Source: Thainema sp966674685 (GTDB lineage Bacteria; Cyanobacteriota; Cyanobacteriia; Phormidesmidales; Phormidesmidaceae). From it: 64,000 bases of DNA. The DNA lies in NCBI GenBank assembly GCA_966674685.1, contig CBKWJC010000007.1, positions 1 through 64,000 of the forward strand, read 5' to 3'. A program made the translations under genes and the position numbers. The notes under the pieces were generated by a model. That model was not told the DNA's origin. It saw nothing but the letters and a program-made list of their open reading frames with translations, and did no database searches. The number at the start of each line of letters is the position of its first letter. Positions within the stretch are counted from its first letter, which is position 1. Below are positions 17,607 to 26,416 of the stretch, piece by piece.

Positions 17607-18491
17607 TCAGAAATCGTTTATCTCTCCGTTTCCATTCCCATCTTTATCTTCACTTTCATTACGATCGCGCGATTGCGATCGCAGTTCCAGTATCTCTACG
17701 GTTTCGCCAACTTGCACGGTACCTAATTCATGCTGCACCAGATTTTGACCAAACCAGATCTGCCCGTCCCACAGTCGATATTGAGCGAGTGTACGCAGCG
17801 GTTCATTCGTGTGCCCCCGCTCCGCAGTCGATTGCTCCACCGTCGTCATCAGGCAGCGCGAACAGGGTTTCATCACCTGAAACGAGACGGAACCAATCCG
17901 GATCTGGCTCCAGGTGTCTTCCGCGTGAGCTTCGACGCCTTCCACCACAAAATTGGGTCGAAATCGATCCATCGAAATTGGGTTTTCTAGCCGCTGATTT
18001 AGGTTATCTAGCGATGCCTGAGAAATGAGCAGAAACGGGTAGCCATCGGCAAAGCTGACCAGTTGATTGGACACCAACGGATGACTGACCAAACGGCGCG
18101 ACGTGTCGGGCATATAAACCAACTGACAGCGCACGTTGAGAAATCGACTAAACCAATTGTTGATGTCATCATCCATCGGAATTGCGCCACAGATATCCTG
18201 CCAGACTTTGACTGAAAGCTGACCTTTGCGGGACATTTGCAACGGTACCGACAGCGGCGGCATCTGGGGGGCTGCGATCGCTAATCGGTCTTCATCGGCT
18301 GCGATCGCAACTTGGATCAGCGCCATCCGTGGATAGTGGCGCTGAGTCATAAACTGCCCAGCCTGATCTACTAGCATCCAGCGCCGATCATACTGTAGCC
18401 CCCGTTCCTCTACCTGACTCGCCGTTAACGAAATACCAGCGGCAGATTTGATTGGATAAATGTACAGACCGCTGAGCGTGATGGGGGGCAT
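17607..18491 (-). CDS. MOSC domain-containing protein (YcbX/mARC-like)
   Basis: 294 residues from ATG 18491 (MPPITLSGLYIYPIKSAAG). The N-terminal MOSC_N beta-barrel holds LSGLYIYPIKSAAGISL and RWMLVDQAGQFMTQR. The MOSC domain follows, with FRPNFVVEG, KPCSRCLMTTV (the conserved Cys that binds the molybdenum cofactor in this family) and the C-terminal GQNLVQHELGTVQVGE. Known relatives reduce N-hydroxylated compounds. The frame opens 29 codons earlier without conservation. It lies 79 bp upstream of the dehydrogenase gene on the same strand. Confidence 0.87.
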   Translation of the reverse strand: MPPITLSGLYIYPIKSAAGISLTASQVEERGLQYDRRWMLVDQAGQFMTQRHYPRMALIQVAIAADEDRLAIAAPQMPPLSVPLQMSRKGQLSVKVWQDICGAIPMDDDINNWFSRFLNVRCQLVYMPDTSRRLVSHPLVSNQLVSFADGYPFLLISQASLDNLNQRLENPISMDRFRPNFVVEGVEAHAEDTWSQIRIGSVSFQVMKPCSRCLMTTVEQSTAERGHTNEPLRTLAQYRLWDGQIWFGQNLVQHELGTVQVGETVEILELRSQSRDRNESEDKDGNGNGEINDF

Positions 18492-18723
18492 AATCGGACT
18501 CCCGCAACCATAAGTGGATTGGCTCCAGCTTGAATTCAATCCAGAATTCAGCCTAGAGAGTCCATTATCACCCGCCACTGTTCCCCTTGGCAGATTAAAA
18601 CGGCTGCGTCACAGTGAACTAGTTTTCGGGCGTTGCTTAATCTGGGTATGAATTGTGATGTGAAGTCGCCGACCCCACATCACAACTGATCCTTAAATCA
18701 GCAATTCTAGTTTTTAAAGTCAT

Positions 18724-18758
18724 TTGCTAGCGGGTTGGCATTGCCAGCCCGCTAGCAA
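18724..18758. terminator. hairpin downstream of tRNA-Leu
   Basis: A 16-bp stem (TTGCTAGCGGGTTGGC / GCCAGCCCGCTAGCAA, one G-T pair) with an ATT loop, 45 nt beyond the tRNA 3' end. There is no U-tract. Read as a minus-strand 3'-end hairpin for the tRNA transcript. The remainder of 18492-18802 shows no gene. Confidence 0.6.
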
Positions 18759-18802
18759 ACTATGAACTGTTGATAGCTGACAGTCTGATATAGATAATTT
18801 AA

Positions 18803-18884
18803 TGCGGATGGCGAGACTCGAACTCGCAAGGCTTTCGCCACACGCCCCTCAAGCGTGCGTGTCTACCAATTCCACCACATCCGC
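18803..18884 (-). tRNA. tRNA-Leu (GAG)
   Basis: 82-nt type II tRNA on the minus strand. The acceptor stem is GCGGATG paired with CATCCGC, with discriminator A. The D-arm is GTGGAATTGGTAGAC, and the anticodon stem CACGC/GCGTG encloses TTGAGGG with anticodon GAG (plus-strand 18848-18850). There is a long variable arm (TGGCGAAAGCCTT), and the T-arm is GCGAGTTCGAGTCTCGC. CCA is not encoded, as usual in cyanobacteria. The long variable arm and acceptor identity fix leucine. Confidence 0.96.
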
Positions 18885-19275
18885 GCAGGATTATGTTGTT
18901 TTTCACTGTTAGAGCGGATCTGCAATTCCCAAAATTCATCCTGTTATCAGAAAAAGAAGCAGAACCGACTCCGATTTATCAGCATAGCCCATTATCGTAT
19001 CTTTGCAACCCCCTGACAAGCAAAATTTCAAGCAAAATTTCGAGCGAAATCATTAACTGACTGACGAATTGACTGACGAGCAAGGCTCAACCACATGGTA
19101 GGATTAACTACCGTCAAGAGTACAGTCAATAGTTGACTGAGCAAAGTTTTACCCAGATTTTCAATCGGGTTAACGCTGTCAAACAAGTCGAACTTGTACT
19201 TGCTACAGCGCTGCTCGCAATCTAAACTTTGCACACCGTTTCAAACGATCTATACAAGACAGCGTCGGCTACCAG
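18885..19275. other. intergenic region upstream of accC
   Basis: 391 bp without a supportable gene. It contains short direct repeats (AGCAAAATTTC-AAGCAAAATTTCGAGC near 19019-19048, and CTGACTGACGAATTGACTGACGAG near 19057-19080) and should hold promoters for both the leftward tRNA and rightward accC. Confidence 0.6.
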
Positions 19276-20634
19276 ATGAGCTTTTCCAAGATTTTAATTG
19301 CGAACCGAGGGGAAATTGCGCTACGCATCATTCGAACGTGCGAGGAACTTGGGATTGCTACGGTTGCCGTCCATTCGACGGTAGACAGGCATGCGCTCCA
19401 CGTTCAGCTTGCGGATGAAGCCGTTTGTATTGGCGAGGCACCTAGTAGTAAAAGCTACTTGAATATTCCCAATATTATTGCGGCGGCGCTAACTCGCAAC
19501 GCCTCCGCGATTCATCCCGGCTATGGTTTTCTGGCCGAGAATGCCAAGTTTGCTGAAATTTGTGCCGATCACCAAATTACCTTTATTGGCCCCACTCCAG
19601 AAGCCATGCTGTCGATGGGCGATAAGTCCACGGCCAAGGCGACGATGCAGCGGGTGGGTGTACCAACGGTGCCGGGTAGCGATGGTTTAGTACTGGAAGA
19701 CCGAGATGCACTTGCGATCGCAGATCGGATTGGCTATCCGGTCATGATCAAAGCCACAGCGGGCGGCGGCGGTCGCGGTATGCGACTGGTGCGCGATCCC
19801 GCCGATTTGCTGAAGCTATTTTCGGCAGCCCAAGGCGAAGCAGAAGCAGCCTTTGGCAACCCTGGACTGTATCTGGAAAAATTTATTGAGCGCCCCCGCC
19901 ACATCGAGTTTCAAATCTTAGCTGACAGCTACGGTAACGTGGTGCATCTGGGCGAACGGGACTGCTCCATCCAGCGACGCCACCAGAAATTACTCGAAGA
20001 AGCGCCCAGCCCAGCCCTTGATCCCGTCCTGCGGGAAAAAATGGGAGAAGCTGCTGTCCGAGCCGCCCAGTCCATCAACTATGTCGGAGCCGGAACGGTC
20101 GAATTCTTGCTCGATGCCCACGGCAACTTTTACTTCATGGAGATGAACACTCGCATCCAGGTTGAGCATCCGGTTACCGAAGTAGTCACGGGCTTAGATC
20201 TGATCGCGGAGCAAATCCGCGTTGCTCAAGGCGAACGACTCTCGTTTACCCAAGGTGACATTCGGCTGCGGGGTCACGCGATTGAGTGTCGAATTAATGC
20301 CGAAGATCCGGCGCACAATTTCCGGCCTCATCCAGGTCGAATCAATGGTTATTTACCCCCCGGCGGCAACGGGGTTCGCATGGATTCCCATGTGTATACC
20401 GATTATGAGATTCCTCCTTACTACGACTCGCTCATCGGTAAACTCATTGTTTGGGGGCCAGATCGACCAACAGCCATTCGCCGTATGCGACGGGCACTGC
20501 GCGAGTGTGCGATTACTGGACTGCCGACGACCATCAGTTTTCATCAGAAGGTACTCGAAACCCCAGAGTTTCTGGCGGGCGATGTTTTTACTGATTTTGT
20601 AGACAAGGTCATGATGCCGTCTACCTCTACCTAG
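19276..20634 (+). CDS. accC: acetyl-CoA carboxylase biotin carboxylase subunit
   Basis: 452 residues, the usual AccC length. It carboxylates biotin on the carrier protein AccB with ATP and bicarbonate, the first half-reaction of malonyl-CoA synthesis. The N-terminal domain starts FSKILIANRGEIALRIIRTC. The ATP-grasp domain has the glycine-rich loop KATAGGGGRGMRLVRD (~159-174), HIEFQILAD and RDCSIQRRHQKLLEEAPSP. Catalytic EMNTRIQVEHPVTE precedes the C-terminal domain (AIECRINAED). Single gene, closed by a strong hairpin. Confidence 0.97.
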   Translation: MSFSKILIANRGEIALRIIRTCEELGIATVAVHSTVDRHALHVQLADEAVCIGEAPSSKSYLNIPNIIAAALTRNASAIHPGYGFLAENAKFAEICADHQITFIGPTPEAMLSMGDKSTAKATMQRVGVPTVPGSDGLVLEDRDALAIADRIGYPVMIKATAGGGGRGMRLVRDPADLLKLFSAAQGEAEAAFGNPGLYLEKFIERPRHIEFQILADSYGNVVHLGERDCSIQRRHQKLLEEAPSPALDPVLREKMGEAAVRAAQSINYVGAGTVEFLLDAHGNFYFMEMNTRIQVEHPVTEVVTGLDLIAEQIRVAQGERLSFTQGDIRLRGHAIECRINAEDPAHNFRPHPGRINGYLPPGGNGVRMDSHVYTDYEIPPYYDSLIGKLIVWGPDRPTAIRRMRRALRECAITGLPTTISFHQKVLETPEFLAGDVFTDFVDKVMMPSTST

Positions 20635-20650
20635 TATTGAACTTGTCTGC

Positions 20651-20691
20651 AACACCCTAAGAGCCGCGCATAGCGCGGCTCTTAGGGTGTT
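20651..20691. terminator. perfect 19-bp hairpin between convergent accC and ftsX
   Basis: A perfect 19-bp stem (AACACCCTAAGAGCCGCGC and its complement) around an ATA loop. It lies 16 bp after the accC stop and 21 bp after the ftsX stop on the other strand. There is no U-tract, so it is presumably bidirectional. Confidence 0.8.
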
Positions 20692-20712
20692 TACAGGTTT
20701 AGCGAGAGCGTA

Positions 20713-21615
20713 TTAACGCAGTGAAAAGCGGCGGACAGCAAATAGGCTACCGATTAAACCGACAAAGCTGCCTAACCCCAATAGTGCAATAGGGAGCAAA
20801 ATCACCTGTTCTGGCTGGGCTTGTAAGCCGTTGGCTAGGAACTGAACAAAATCCGGCTGATCTGTCAGAATTTGGCTGATAATCCGCTGAATCCCTAGAA
20901 TGAGAACCCAGGATAGAGCGGCACCGACTACGCCAAACGTGATGCCCTGTAGGATAAACGGCAAGTAAATCCAGCTATTGGTCGCTCCAACAAGCTGCAT
21001 CACCTCGATTTCCCGCCGTCGTGCCATGACGATCAGGCGGATTGTGGTGGTAATAACTGCGATCGCAGTACAGCTCAGCACCGTCGTCACCAGCAGGCTC
21101 ACCAAGTTCAATCCCTCATTGAGCTGACTAATTCGCTCAACGGCTTCCGAAACGTAAAGCACTTCATCCACGCCCTGAATCTGGCGCAGCTTACTGGCCA
21201 ATGAGGGAACTTCCTTGGACGAGCGGGCTTTCACCTTTAGCTCATCCACCAGCGGATTGCCGTTTAGATGCTCCGTCACCCCTTCAATATCAGAGATGCC
21301 CATTTCAGCGACAAGCTGGTTCCAGGCCAGTTCTTTGGAGACTGGCTCAATCGCTGTCGCTTCTGGAAAGGCGTCAATCACGGGTATTAGCGTGTCAGCC
21401 TGTACGCCAGATTCGAGATAGACGGATACTTCTAACTGGCTGCCAAACTGATTTAGCAAGCCTTCAAGCTGCCAAGACGTTTGTAAACTGGTGCCAAATA
21501 AAAACAGCAGTACCGTCGTCGTACTGATCGCCGCCCAGTTCATCCAGCCGCCGCGCTGTAGACCCAGCAGTGTCTCTCGCAGCAGGTAATCAATTTTGGT
21601 CAGCCACTTGAACAT
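20713..21615 (-). CDS. ftsX: cell division ABC transporter permease FtsX
   Basis: 300-residue FtsX with four membrane segments: one near residues 26-45 (AAISTTTVLLFLFGTSLQ), then a ~115-residue extracytoplasmic domain (LEVSVYLESGVQADTLIP ... LAWNQLVAEMG), then three in the C-terminal FtsX/MacB-like domain (~170-300) with RRREIEVMQLVGATNSWIYLPF. FtsX with the ATPase FtsE controls peptidoglycan hydrolases at division. ftsE is not adjacent, as is common in cyanobacteria. Confidence 0.93.
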   Translation of the reverse strand: MFKWLTKIDYLLRETLLGLQRGGWMNWAAISTTTVLLFLFGTSLQTSWQLEGLLNQFGSQLEVSVYLESGVQADTLIPVIDAFPEATAIEPVSKELAWNQLVAEMGISDIEGVTEHLNGNPLVDELKVKARSSKEVPSLASKLRQIQGVDEVLYVSEAVERISQLNEGLNLVSLLVTTVLSCTAIAVITTTIRLIVMARRREIEVMQLVGATNSWIYLPFILQGITFGVVGAALSWVLILGIQRIISQILTDQPDFVQFLANGLQAQPEQVILLPIALLGLGSFVGLIGSLFAVRRFSLR

Positions 21616-21846
21616 ACTTCAATCCTTCGTGAATCGGGTATCAGTTGCTTGAGAAAACCTAAACTTGGTTTGTGATCTGGATTTGTACATTTGACATACG
21701 GTTATAGCGCTCTTTGGGCAGCAGATACAGCCCCGTTCGCAATTTTTCAGGTGTAGCTTACCGATCCTGAAACCGAAGGTAAACTGAATCCAAGGATTGT
21801 TAACATAAAGATCACGTCTTCTTTTGCCGTCACACCCACAATTTCT

Positions 21847-22410
21847 ATGACCTCTGTAGTCCAAGTTGAAAAAAAGAAATTAAAGCAACCTCCATTGGAG
21901 ATTCACCATTTGGGCGATCGCGTTTTGCGACAGCCTGCTAAGCGTATCTCAAAAATAGATGATGAAGTGCGTGCCTTAGCGCGAGAGATGCTGCAAACCA
22001 TGTATAGCGCTGACGGCATTGGATTAGCTGCACCTCAGGTTGCTGTGAATAAGCAGCTCATTGTGATTGACTGCGAACCGGATAACCCCGCGAATCCGCC
22101 TCTGATTCTGATTAATCCCAGCATCAAGAAATCCAGTAAAGATTTGTGTACTGGGCAAGAAGGCTGCTTGAGTATTCCGGGTGTTTACCTGGATGTCGTC
22201 CGGCCAGAAACGATTGAGGTGTCTTACAAAGACGAAAATGGTCGTCCGCAAACAATTAAGGCATCAGGACTGCTCGCTCGTGTCATCCAGCACGAAATGG
22301 ATCACTTGGCGGGGGTTATGTTTGTTGATCGGGTTGAGAATGAACTAGCGCTGAATCAGGAACTGGGCAAGCACGGCTTTTCCAAGAGTGACGTTCGGCA
22401 CATTCGCTAG
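21847..22410 (+). CDS. def: peptide deformylase
   Basis: 187 residues. Removes the formyl group from nascent N-terminal methionine. All three active-site motifs are present: GIGLAAPQV (motif 1), EGCLSIPG with the metal-ligand Cys (motif 2), and QHEMDHLAG with the two His ligands and catalytic Glu (motif 3). The N-terminal ~15 residues are charged and variable. The C-terminus ends in LGKHGFSKSDVRHIR. Single gene. Confidence 0.96.
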   Translation: MTSVVQVEKKKLKQPPLEIHHLGDRVLRQPAKRISKIDDEVRALAREMLQTMYSADGIGLAAPQVAVNKQLIVIDCEPDNPANPPLILINPSIKKSSKDLCTGQEGCLSIPGVYLDVVRPETIEVSYKDENGRPQTIKASGLLARVIQHEMDHLAGVMFVDRVENELALNQELGKHGFSKSDVRHIR

Positions 22411-22437
22411 GTGGCAGTTGCCTGATCGAAATTTGGG

Positions 22438-22530
22438 TAGGGTGGGCATTGCCCACCTTTACTGTAGGTCAGATAATTAAACTATTCATGCGGGATTAAA
22501 TAGGGTGGTGAGCATGGCTCACCCTGCTTA
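22438..22530. repeat. two GTAGGGTGGGC-type hairpins
   Basis: TAGGGTGGGCATTGCCCACC (22438-22457) and TAGGGTGGTGAGCATGGCTCACCCTG (22501-22526) are short palindromes downstream of def. A copy of the first type also follows ctaD at 48579-48602. These are dispersed cyanobacterial intergenic palindromes that probably act at mRNA 3' ends. Confidence 0.7.
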
Positions 22531-22558
22531 AATTCTTATTAGAGAGCAAGTATTAACT

Positions 22559-22759
22559 GTGACTCCAAAAAGTGGTGCGTTTTTAGGTGTGTCCTGTGTA
22601 GCTGCGATCGCAGCTATTGGTTCTATTTTTGAACTGTCTTCCGGTATGCCCGATTTGGGCACTCCAGTTACCAGCGCGATCTTAGCGCTCAGCGTGCCGC
22701 TGGCTGTCTTTGCCTTCTATCTGGCCATTAAAGACGCCAAAGCCAATCAGGGAGAGTAA
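22559..22759 (+). CDS. small two-span membrane protein, hypothetical
   Basis: 66 residues from GTG 22559. It has two hydrophobic segments (SGAFLGVSCVAAIAAIGSIFEL and AILALSVPLAVFAFYLAIKDA) and a short polar tail KANQGE. I do not recognise a named family. It lies 40 bp ahead of another small membrane protein gene in the same direction, so the two may be co-transcribed. Coding status rests on composition and the clean two-helix pattern. Confidence 0.6.
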   Translation: MTPKSGAFLGVSCVAAIAAIGSIFELSSGMPDLGTPVTSAILALSVPLAVFAFYLAIKDAKANQGE

Positions 22760-22799
22760 AACCGATCACTTTCTGAACCTGTAAATCTGTGCCAGCAAC

Positions 22800-23414
22800 A
22801 TGATTGCAGAGCCTGCCACCACACTGACCGATTATGCGATCGCAGTTGAAAGTCTGCTGTTCGCTCTGTTGCTGCTGCGCTTTGGTCGAGTTGAAGAATT
22901 TTGGTCAGCTGCGTTTTGCAGTGTCAGTTTTGCAGCACTCTGTGGTGGCACCTATCACGGCTTTGATGAAATGCTGCCCCAGGCCAGCTTGGACTATCTC
23001 TGGCAGGGGGTTGTGCTGGCCTTAGCGAGCGCTAGCTTTTGGACAGTTGCCGCTGCCGCTTGGAAAAGCGTCCCCGCTTGGCGGTGGGGACTATTGGGCT
23101 TGGCGGCGCTAAAGCTGGCGGTGGCCCTGGCGCTGAATCAAACCAAGGCTGACTTCATTGTGAGTGTGATCGACTACCTCAGTGCATTAGCGATCGCACT
23201 TGTTCTTTATCTTTGGCAGTCCCGCCAGCGTTCCTTAGAAGGACTAGGCTGGATCACGTCTGGTATCACGACTTCTGGGATTGCCGGAGCCGCACTAATT
23301 GTTCCGTGGCCGCAGTGGATTCTTTTCAGCGCTGAGGCCGGATATCATCTGATTCAAATGGTGGGCCTATACTTTCTCTATCAAGGCATTTGGCGGAATG
23401 CTAAGTATCGTTGA
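22800..23414 (+). CDS. hypothetical membrane protein (DUF6962-like)
   Basis: 204 residues with about seven hydrophobic helices. It begins with EPATTLTDYAIAVESLLFALLLL and carries conserved-looking polar residues inside helices: GGTYHGF (~49-55), KADFIVSVIDY, and GYHLIQMVGLYFLYQG near the C-terminus. The two His (THG/GYH contexts) and Asp resemble the CREST/ceramidase-like hydrolase arrangement; that link is inference. The family is widespread but uncharacterised. Confidence 0.65.
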   Translation: MIAEPATTLTDYAIAVESLLFALLLLRFGRVEEFWSAAFCSVSFAALCGGTYHGFDEMLPQASLDYLWQGVVLALASASFWTVAAAAWKSVPAWRWGLLGLAALKLAVALALNQTKADFIVSVIDYLSALAIALVLYLWQSRQRSLEGLGWITSGITTSGIAGAALIVPWPQWILFSAEAGYHLIQMVGLYFLYQGIWRNAKYR

Positions 23415-23678
23415 TTGTCCAAAATTGGGATGTATCAGTTTCCGCAACGTCCTACGGTTTCGCCCATTCTTCGAAGAAGATACATATAGTTTCAGATGAA
23501 CAGGTTTACGAAAATCCTGCCTGATTCGCTGAAGTTACGCAAGCGCAGTCTAGTCCTCAATCGTTTCAGACTCATCGTCTCAGGAAAGAGGTTTGGACTT
23601 CGGACACGTTACCACCGCTGAGTTTTGGGCACTGTCAATCAATGTGCCATCCGATAGCTAATTTTCGGTTGGTCATAC

Positions 23679-23780
23679 TATCAAGTCGGTGTGTAAGAAC
23701 CCAATTTATTTTTGGCGAAACGTTTGTAGAGCAAACGTTTCGCCAAAAATAAAGCATGGGTTTTCAACCAGACTTGACAT
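23679..23780. repeat. palindromic MITE-like repeat, family P, copy 1
   Basis: About 102 bp bounded by imperfect terminal inverted repeats (TATCAAGTCGGTGTGTAAG and, complemented, TGTCAAGTCTGGTTGAAAA). A perfect 18-bp hairpin sits in the middle (23708-23725 / 23733-23750, core GGCGAAACGTTT, loop GTAGAGC). Copies 2 and 3 lie at 51175-51275 and 60753-60937. The rest of the 23415-23834 intergenic region shows no gene. Confidence 0.75.
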
Positions 23781-23834
23781 AAACTCTACTGCCCAATCTC
23801 CGCATTTTGAATAACAGAACAGAATTGGCTATCC

Positions 23835-24482
23835 ATGAAAATCAATGCAATTGCCCCCTCTTTAGTTGCCGCTGCTTTATTGATCACCACGCTCAGCGCC
23901 TGCGGCCAAACCTCCCAGCAGCCCCTCCAATCCGATTCCTCAGTAACGGATTCAACCAATGTCGTGACTGCTCCCGTTGTCGATTGGCAGACGATCTTAG
24001 GAGAAACCACCGCTCCAGCCAACTGGCAGGTTGAACCCTGTGATGTCCCGACGATGCTGTGCGTCAAAGCGAACGGTGAACAGGTTGGCACCGTTGAGCG
24101 GTTTGTCACACCTGTATCAGAACTTGACGTACCGCTCAATGGCTCAGCCGGCGTTCTGCTGAGTAGTTGGGTAGAGAATCACTACGAGACAATCCAGCAA
24201 GACCGCAAAACGGGCGATAGTACGCTGACCTTCACAACGCAACCGCCTACGGATATCTCAGTCGGTAGCCTACCAGGATTGCGCTACGGCTTCACGACCA
24301 CGCAGGCCGACGGCACGTTGTTCGATCGCACGTTAGGCTATGTCGCAACCGACGGTGAGTTTTTCTATGTGTTCTCCACCAGCGTGATCAACGGCGATCC
24401 GACAGGCGGATTTTCGAGCGACGCGGCTCTGACTGAATTTGAACCTCACTTCGCTGCAATTGTTGAAGGTCTGAACCTATGA
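23835..24482 (+). CDS. lipoprotein of unknown function, first gene of WD40 operon
   Basis: 215 residues with a lipoprotein signal peptide (MKINAIAPSLVAAALLITTLSAC; lipobox LSAC, Cys23), so it is likely membrane-anchored in the periplasm or thylakoid lumen. The mature domain ends with TLGYVATDGEFFYVFSTSVI ... FEPHFAAIVEGLNL, a pattern reminiscent of PsbP/Mog1-like folds, which is a guess. Its TGA overlaps the start of the WD40 gene (ATGA at 24479-24482), pointing to translational coupling. Confidence 0.72.
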   Translation: MKINAIAPSLVAAALLITTLSACGQTSQQPLQSDSSVTDSTNVVTAPVVDWQTILGETTAPANWQVEPCDVPTMLCVKANGEQVGTVERFVTPVSELDVPLNGSAGVLLSSWVENHYETIQQDRKTGDSTLTFTTQPPTDISVGSLPGLRYGFTTTQADGTLFDRTLGYVATDGEFFYVFSTSVINGDPTGGFSSDAALTEFEPHFAAIVEGLNL

Positions 24483-26416
24483 AGCGTGTATTTGACTTGA
24501 GTCGGCCTCTCATTGGACTGGTGCTGTTCGGTTCAGGATTGTTTACGCCTGTGGCGGATGCTGTGCCACCCGCGCAGGAAGCACAGGGGCAGGCGCGATC
24601 GCAACTTGCCGCACAGCTACCAATCCTAGAAGCCCAAGCTCGTACCATCGCCCAATCGAATACCGTTGATTTGAGCGCTTTACAAAGTCATCTGGCAGTT
24701 GAAGATTGGCAAGCCGCAGATGCTGAAACGCGCCGCATTCTCAAACCCTGGGTTGATCCCAGCACCAGTATGTTCGGTACGCCAGTGGCGAGAAACATTC
24801 CACCGGACGTACTGCGAGAAATCGATCAGCTCTGGTTGCAGGCCAGCCGTGGACGATTTGGCTTCAGTGTCCAGCGGTCAATTTGGCAGGAGGCTAAAGC
24901 TCAGCATCCTGACGATCCGAGTGCGGCTGCCGATACCTTTGGCAAATGGGTGGGCTGGCGGCGTCCTGTGCCGGATGGCAACAACTTTGTCGCACCTGAC
25001 TGGTTCACTGAACCAGAACTAAATTATTCGCTAGATGCCCCGGTCGGTCATCTGCCTTGGCCAGGGCCAGAGTGGCAGACGATTTCAAATATGCTGAATG
25101 TACAAAGCTGCGGCAGCTGCATGATCGACACGATGGATCTCCAGGGGGCTTTATTTAATCGCTATATTCCCGTCCTGTTTGATTATGTAGCAACCGTCTT
25201 GGACAGTAATCCCCCCGTTGCAACCGGATTATCCTGGCAACAGGCGGATCTGGCTCGCTCGATTGATTTGCGATCGCTGTATCCAGATAATTCCTGCCCC
25301 GTTAATACTCTGGCATCAGCCATTAGTCCTGACAGCAAAATCATTGCCGTCAGCAGCTACAGCTATGAGCGAGCCTGCGGTGGCGGATCCAATAACAGCA
25401 CATTTGCACTCTGGAATGCGGAGCGGGGCAACCGGATCATTACCTTGGTACGGGGACAGGCAACAGAGGCGTTTTCGGCTCCCAATCTAAATCAGGAACC
25501 TGAAACGGAAGGAACTCGCATCGTCGGTGATGTAGTCAATGCCGTGGCCTTCACCCCTGATAGTCGTCTAGTGGTTGCCGGACTGTCGAACGGTAACATC
25601 CAGATCTGGACAACCGACAAAGGTGAATCGGTACGTACCCTGAGTGGTCATCGCTATGCGGTACGTGCGATCGCAATTAGTGCTGATGGTCAAACCCTAG
25701 CCAGCGCCAGCTCTGACCAGACGGTTAAGCTTTGGAACCTACAGACAGGTCGTCTACTCCAAACCATCCGGCCCGATGAGATTGTGCAGACACTGCAAAT
25801 CAGCCCTAATGGACAGCGTATTGCAACTGCCAGCGAGCAAAATACACTGCAAATCTGGAATACCCAGACAGGTCAGCTAGTGCGAACGCTGGTGAATAAA
25901 GCGACTAACCTCTATCCACCGCTGCCGATTGTCTTCAGTCCCGATAGCCAAAGGGTTGCAACAGCAGATGCTGACAATAGTGTGAAACTCTGGAATGCCA
26001 CGACTGGCTCACGAATCATTACGCTGAGAGGTCATGCCGAAACCGTTCAGCATTTAGCCTTTAGTCCCGATAGCCAGCGCCTTGCCAGCAGCGACAGCAA
26101 CACGGCTCGCCTGTGGAATTTGCAAACCTATCAGCCTATCCATGCTTTGGATCTGATCCAGTCAGCAGGCCATCCCATCATGCCGGACAATTTGGGCTAC
26201 GTCGGCTTTAGCCCCAATGGGCAAATTCTAGCAACCAGCTCACTGCTGCTGCCGCTGGTGCAGAGCGAACCGATTCCAACCCAAGGTTTAGCGCTGTGGG
26301 ATGCCAATACCGGGCAAGTGATTACCCATATTCACAACGTTGCCCAGTTTCAATTCAGCCCCAATGGGCAATACCTGATGGCCAACGGTCAAACCATCCA
26401 AATTTGGGAGCACTGA
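24479..26416 (+). CDS. exported WD40 repeat protein with unique N-terminal domain
   Basis: 645 residues. An N-terminal hydrophobic segment (LIGLVLFGSGLFTPVADA) suggests export. Residues ~40-270 form a domain without clear homology, including VQSCGSCMIDTMDLQGALFNRYIP. About six or seven WD40 blades follow (e.g. VNAVAFTPDSRLVVAGLSNG, VRAIAISADGQTLASASSDQ, VQHLAFSPDSQRLASSDSN), each ending in x-L-W-N/I-W-N/T. It is coupled to its neighbours by 4-bp and 1-bp overlaps. It probably acts as a scaffold for the two flanking lipoproteins; the role is unknown. Confidence 0.8.
   Translation: MKRVFDLSRPLIGLVLFGSGLFTPVADAVPPAQEAQGQARSQLAAQLPILEAQARTIAQSNTVDLSALQSHLAVEDWQAADAETRRILKPWVDPSTSMFGTPVARNIPPDVLREIDQLWLQASRGRFGFSVQRSIWQEAKAQHPDDPSAAADTFGKWVGWRRPVPDGNNFVAPDWFTEPELNYSLDAPVGHLPWPGPEWQTISNMLNVQSCGSCMIDTMDLQGALFNRYIPVLFDYVATVLDSNPPVATGLSWQQADLARSIDLRSLYPDNSCPVNTLASAISPDSKIIAVSSYSYERACGGGSNNSTFALWNAERGNRIITLVRGQATEAFSAPNLNQEPETEGTRIVGDVVNAVAFTPDSRLVVAGLSNGNIQIWTTDKGESVRTLSGHRYAVRAIAISADGQTLASASSDQTVKLWNLQTGRLLQTIRPDEIVQTLQISPNGQRIATASEQNTLQIWNTQTGQLVRTLVNKATNLYPPLPIVFSPDSQRVATADADNSVKLWNATTGSRIITLRGHAETVQHLAFSPDSQRLASSDSNTARLWNLQTYQPIHALDLIQSAGHPIMPDNLGYVGFSPNGQILATSSLLLPLVQSEPIPTQGLALWDANTGQVITHIHNVAQFQFSPNGQYLMANGQTIQIWEH

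Noticed and set aside
21619..21864. Open frame of 81 codons on the minus strand between ftsX and def
   Set aside because: It covers the ftsX upstream region and overlaps the def start; Cys/Arg-rich with no recognisable protein character.
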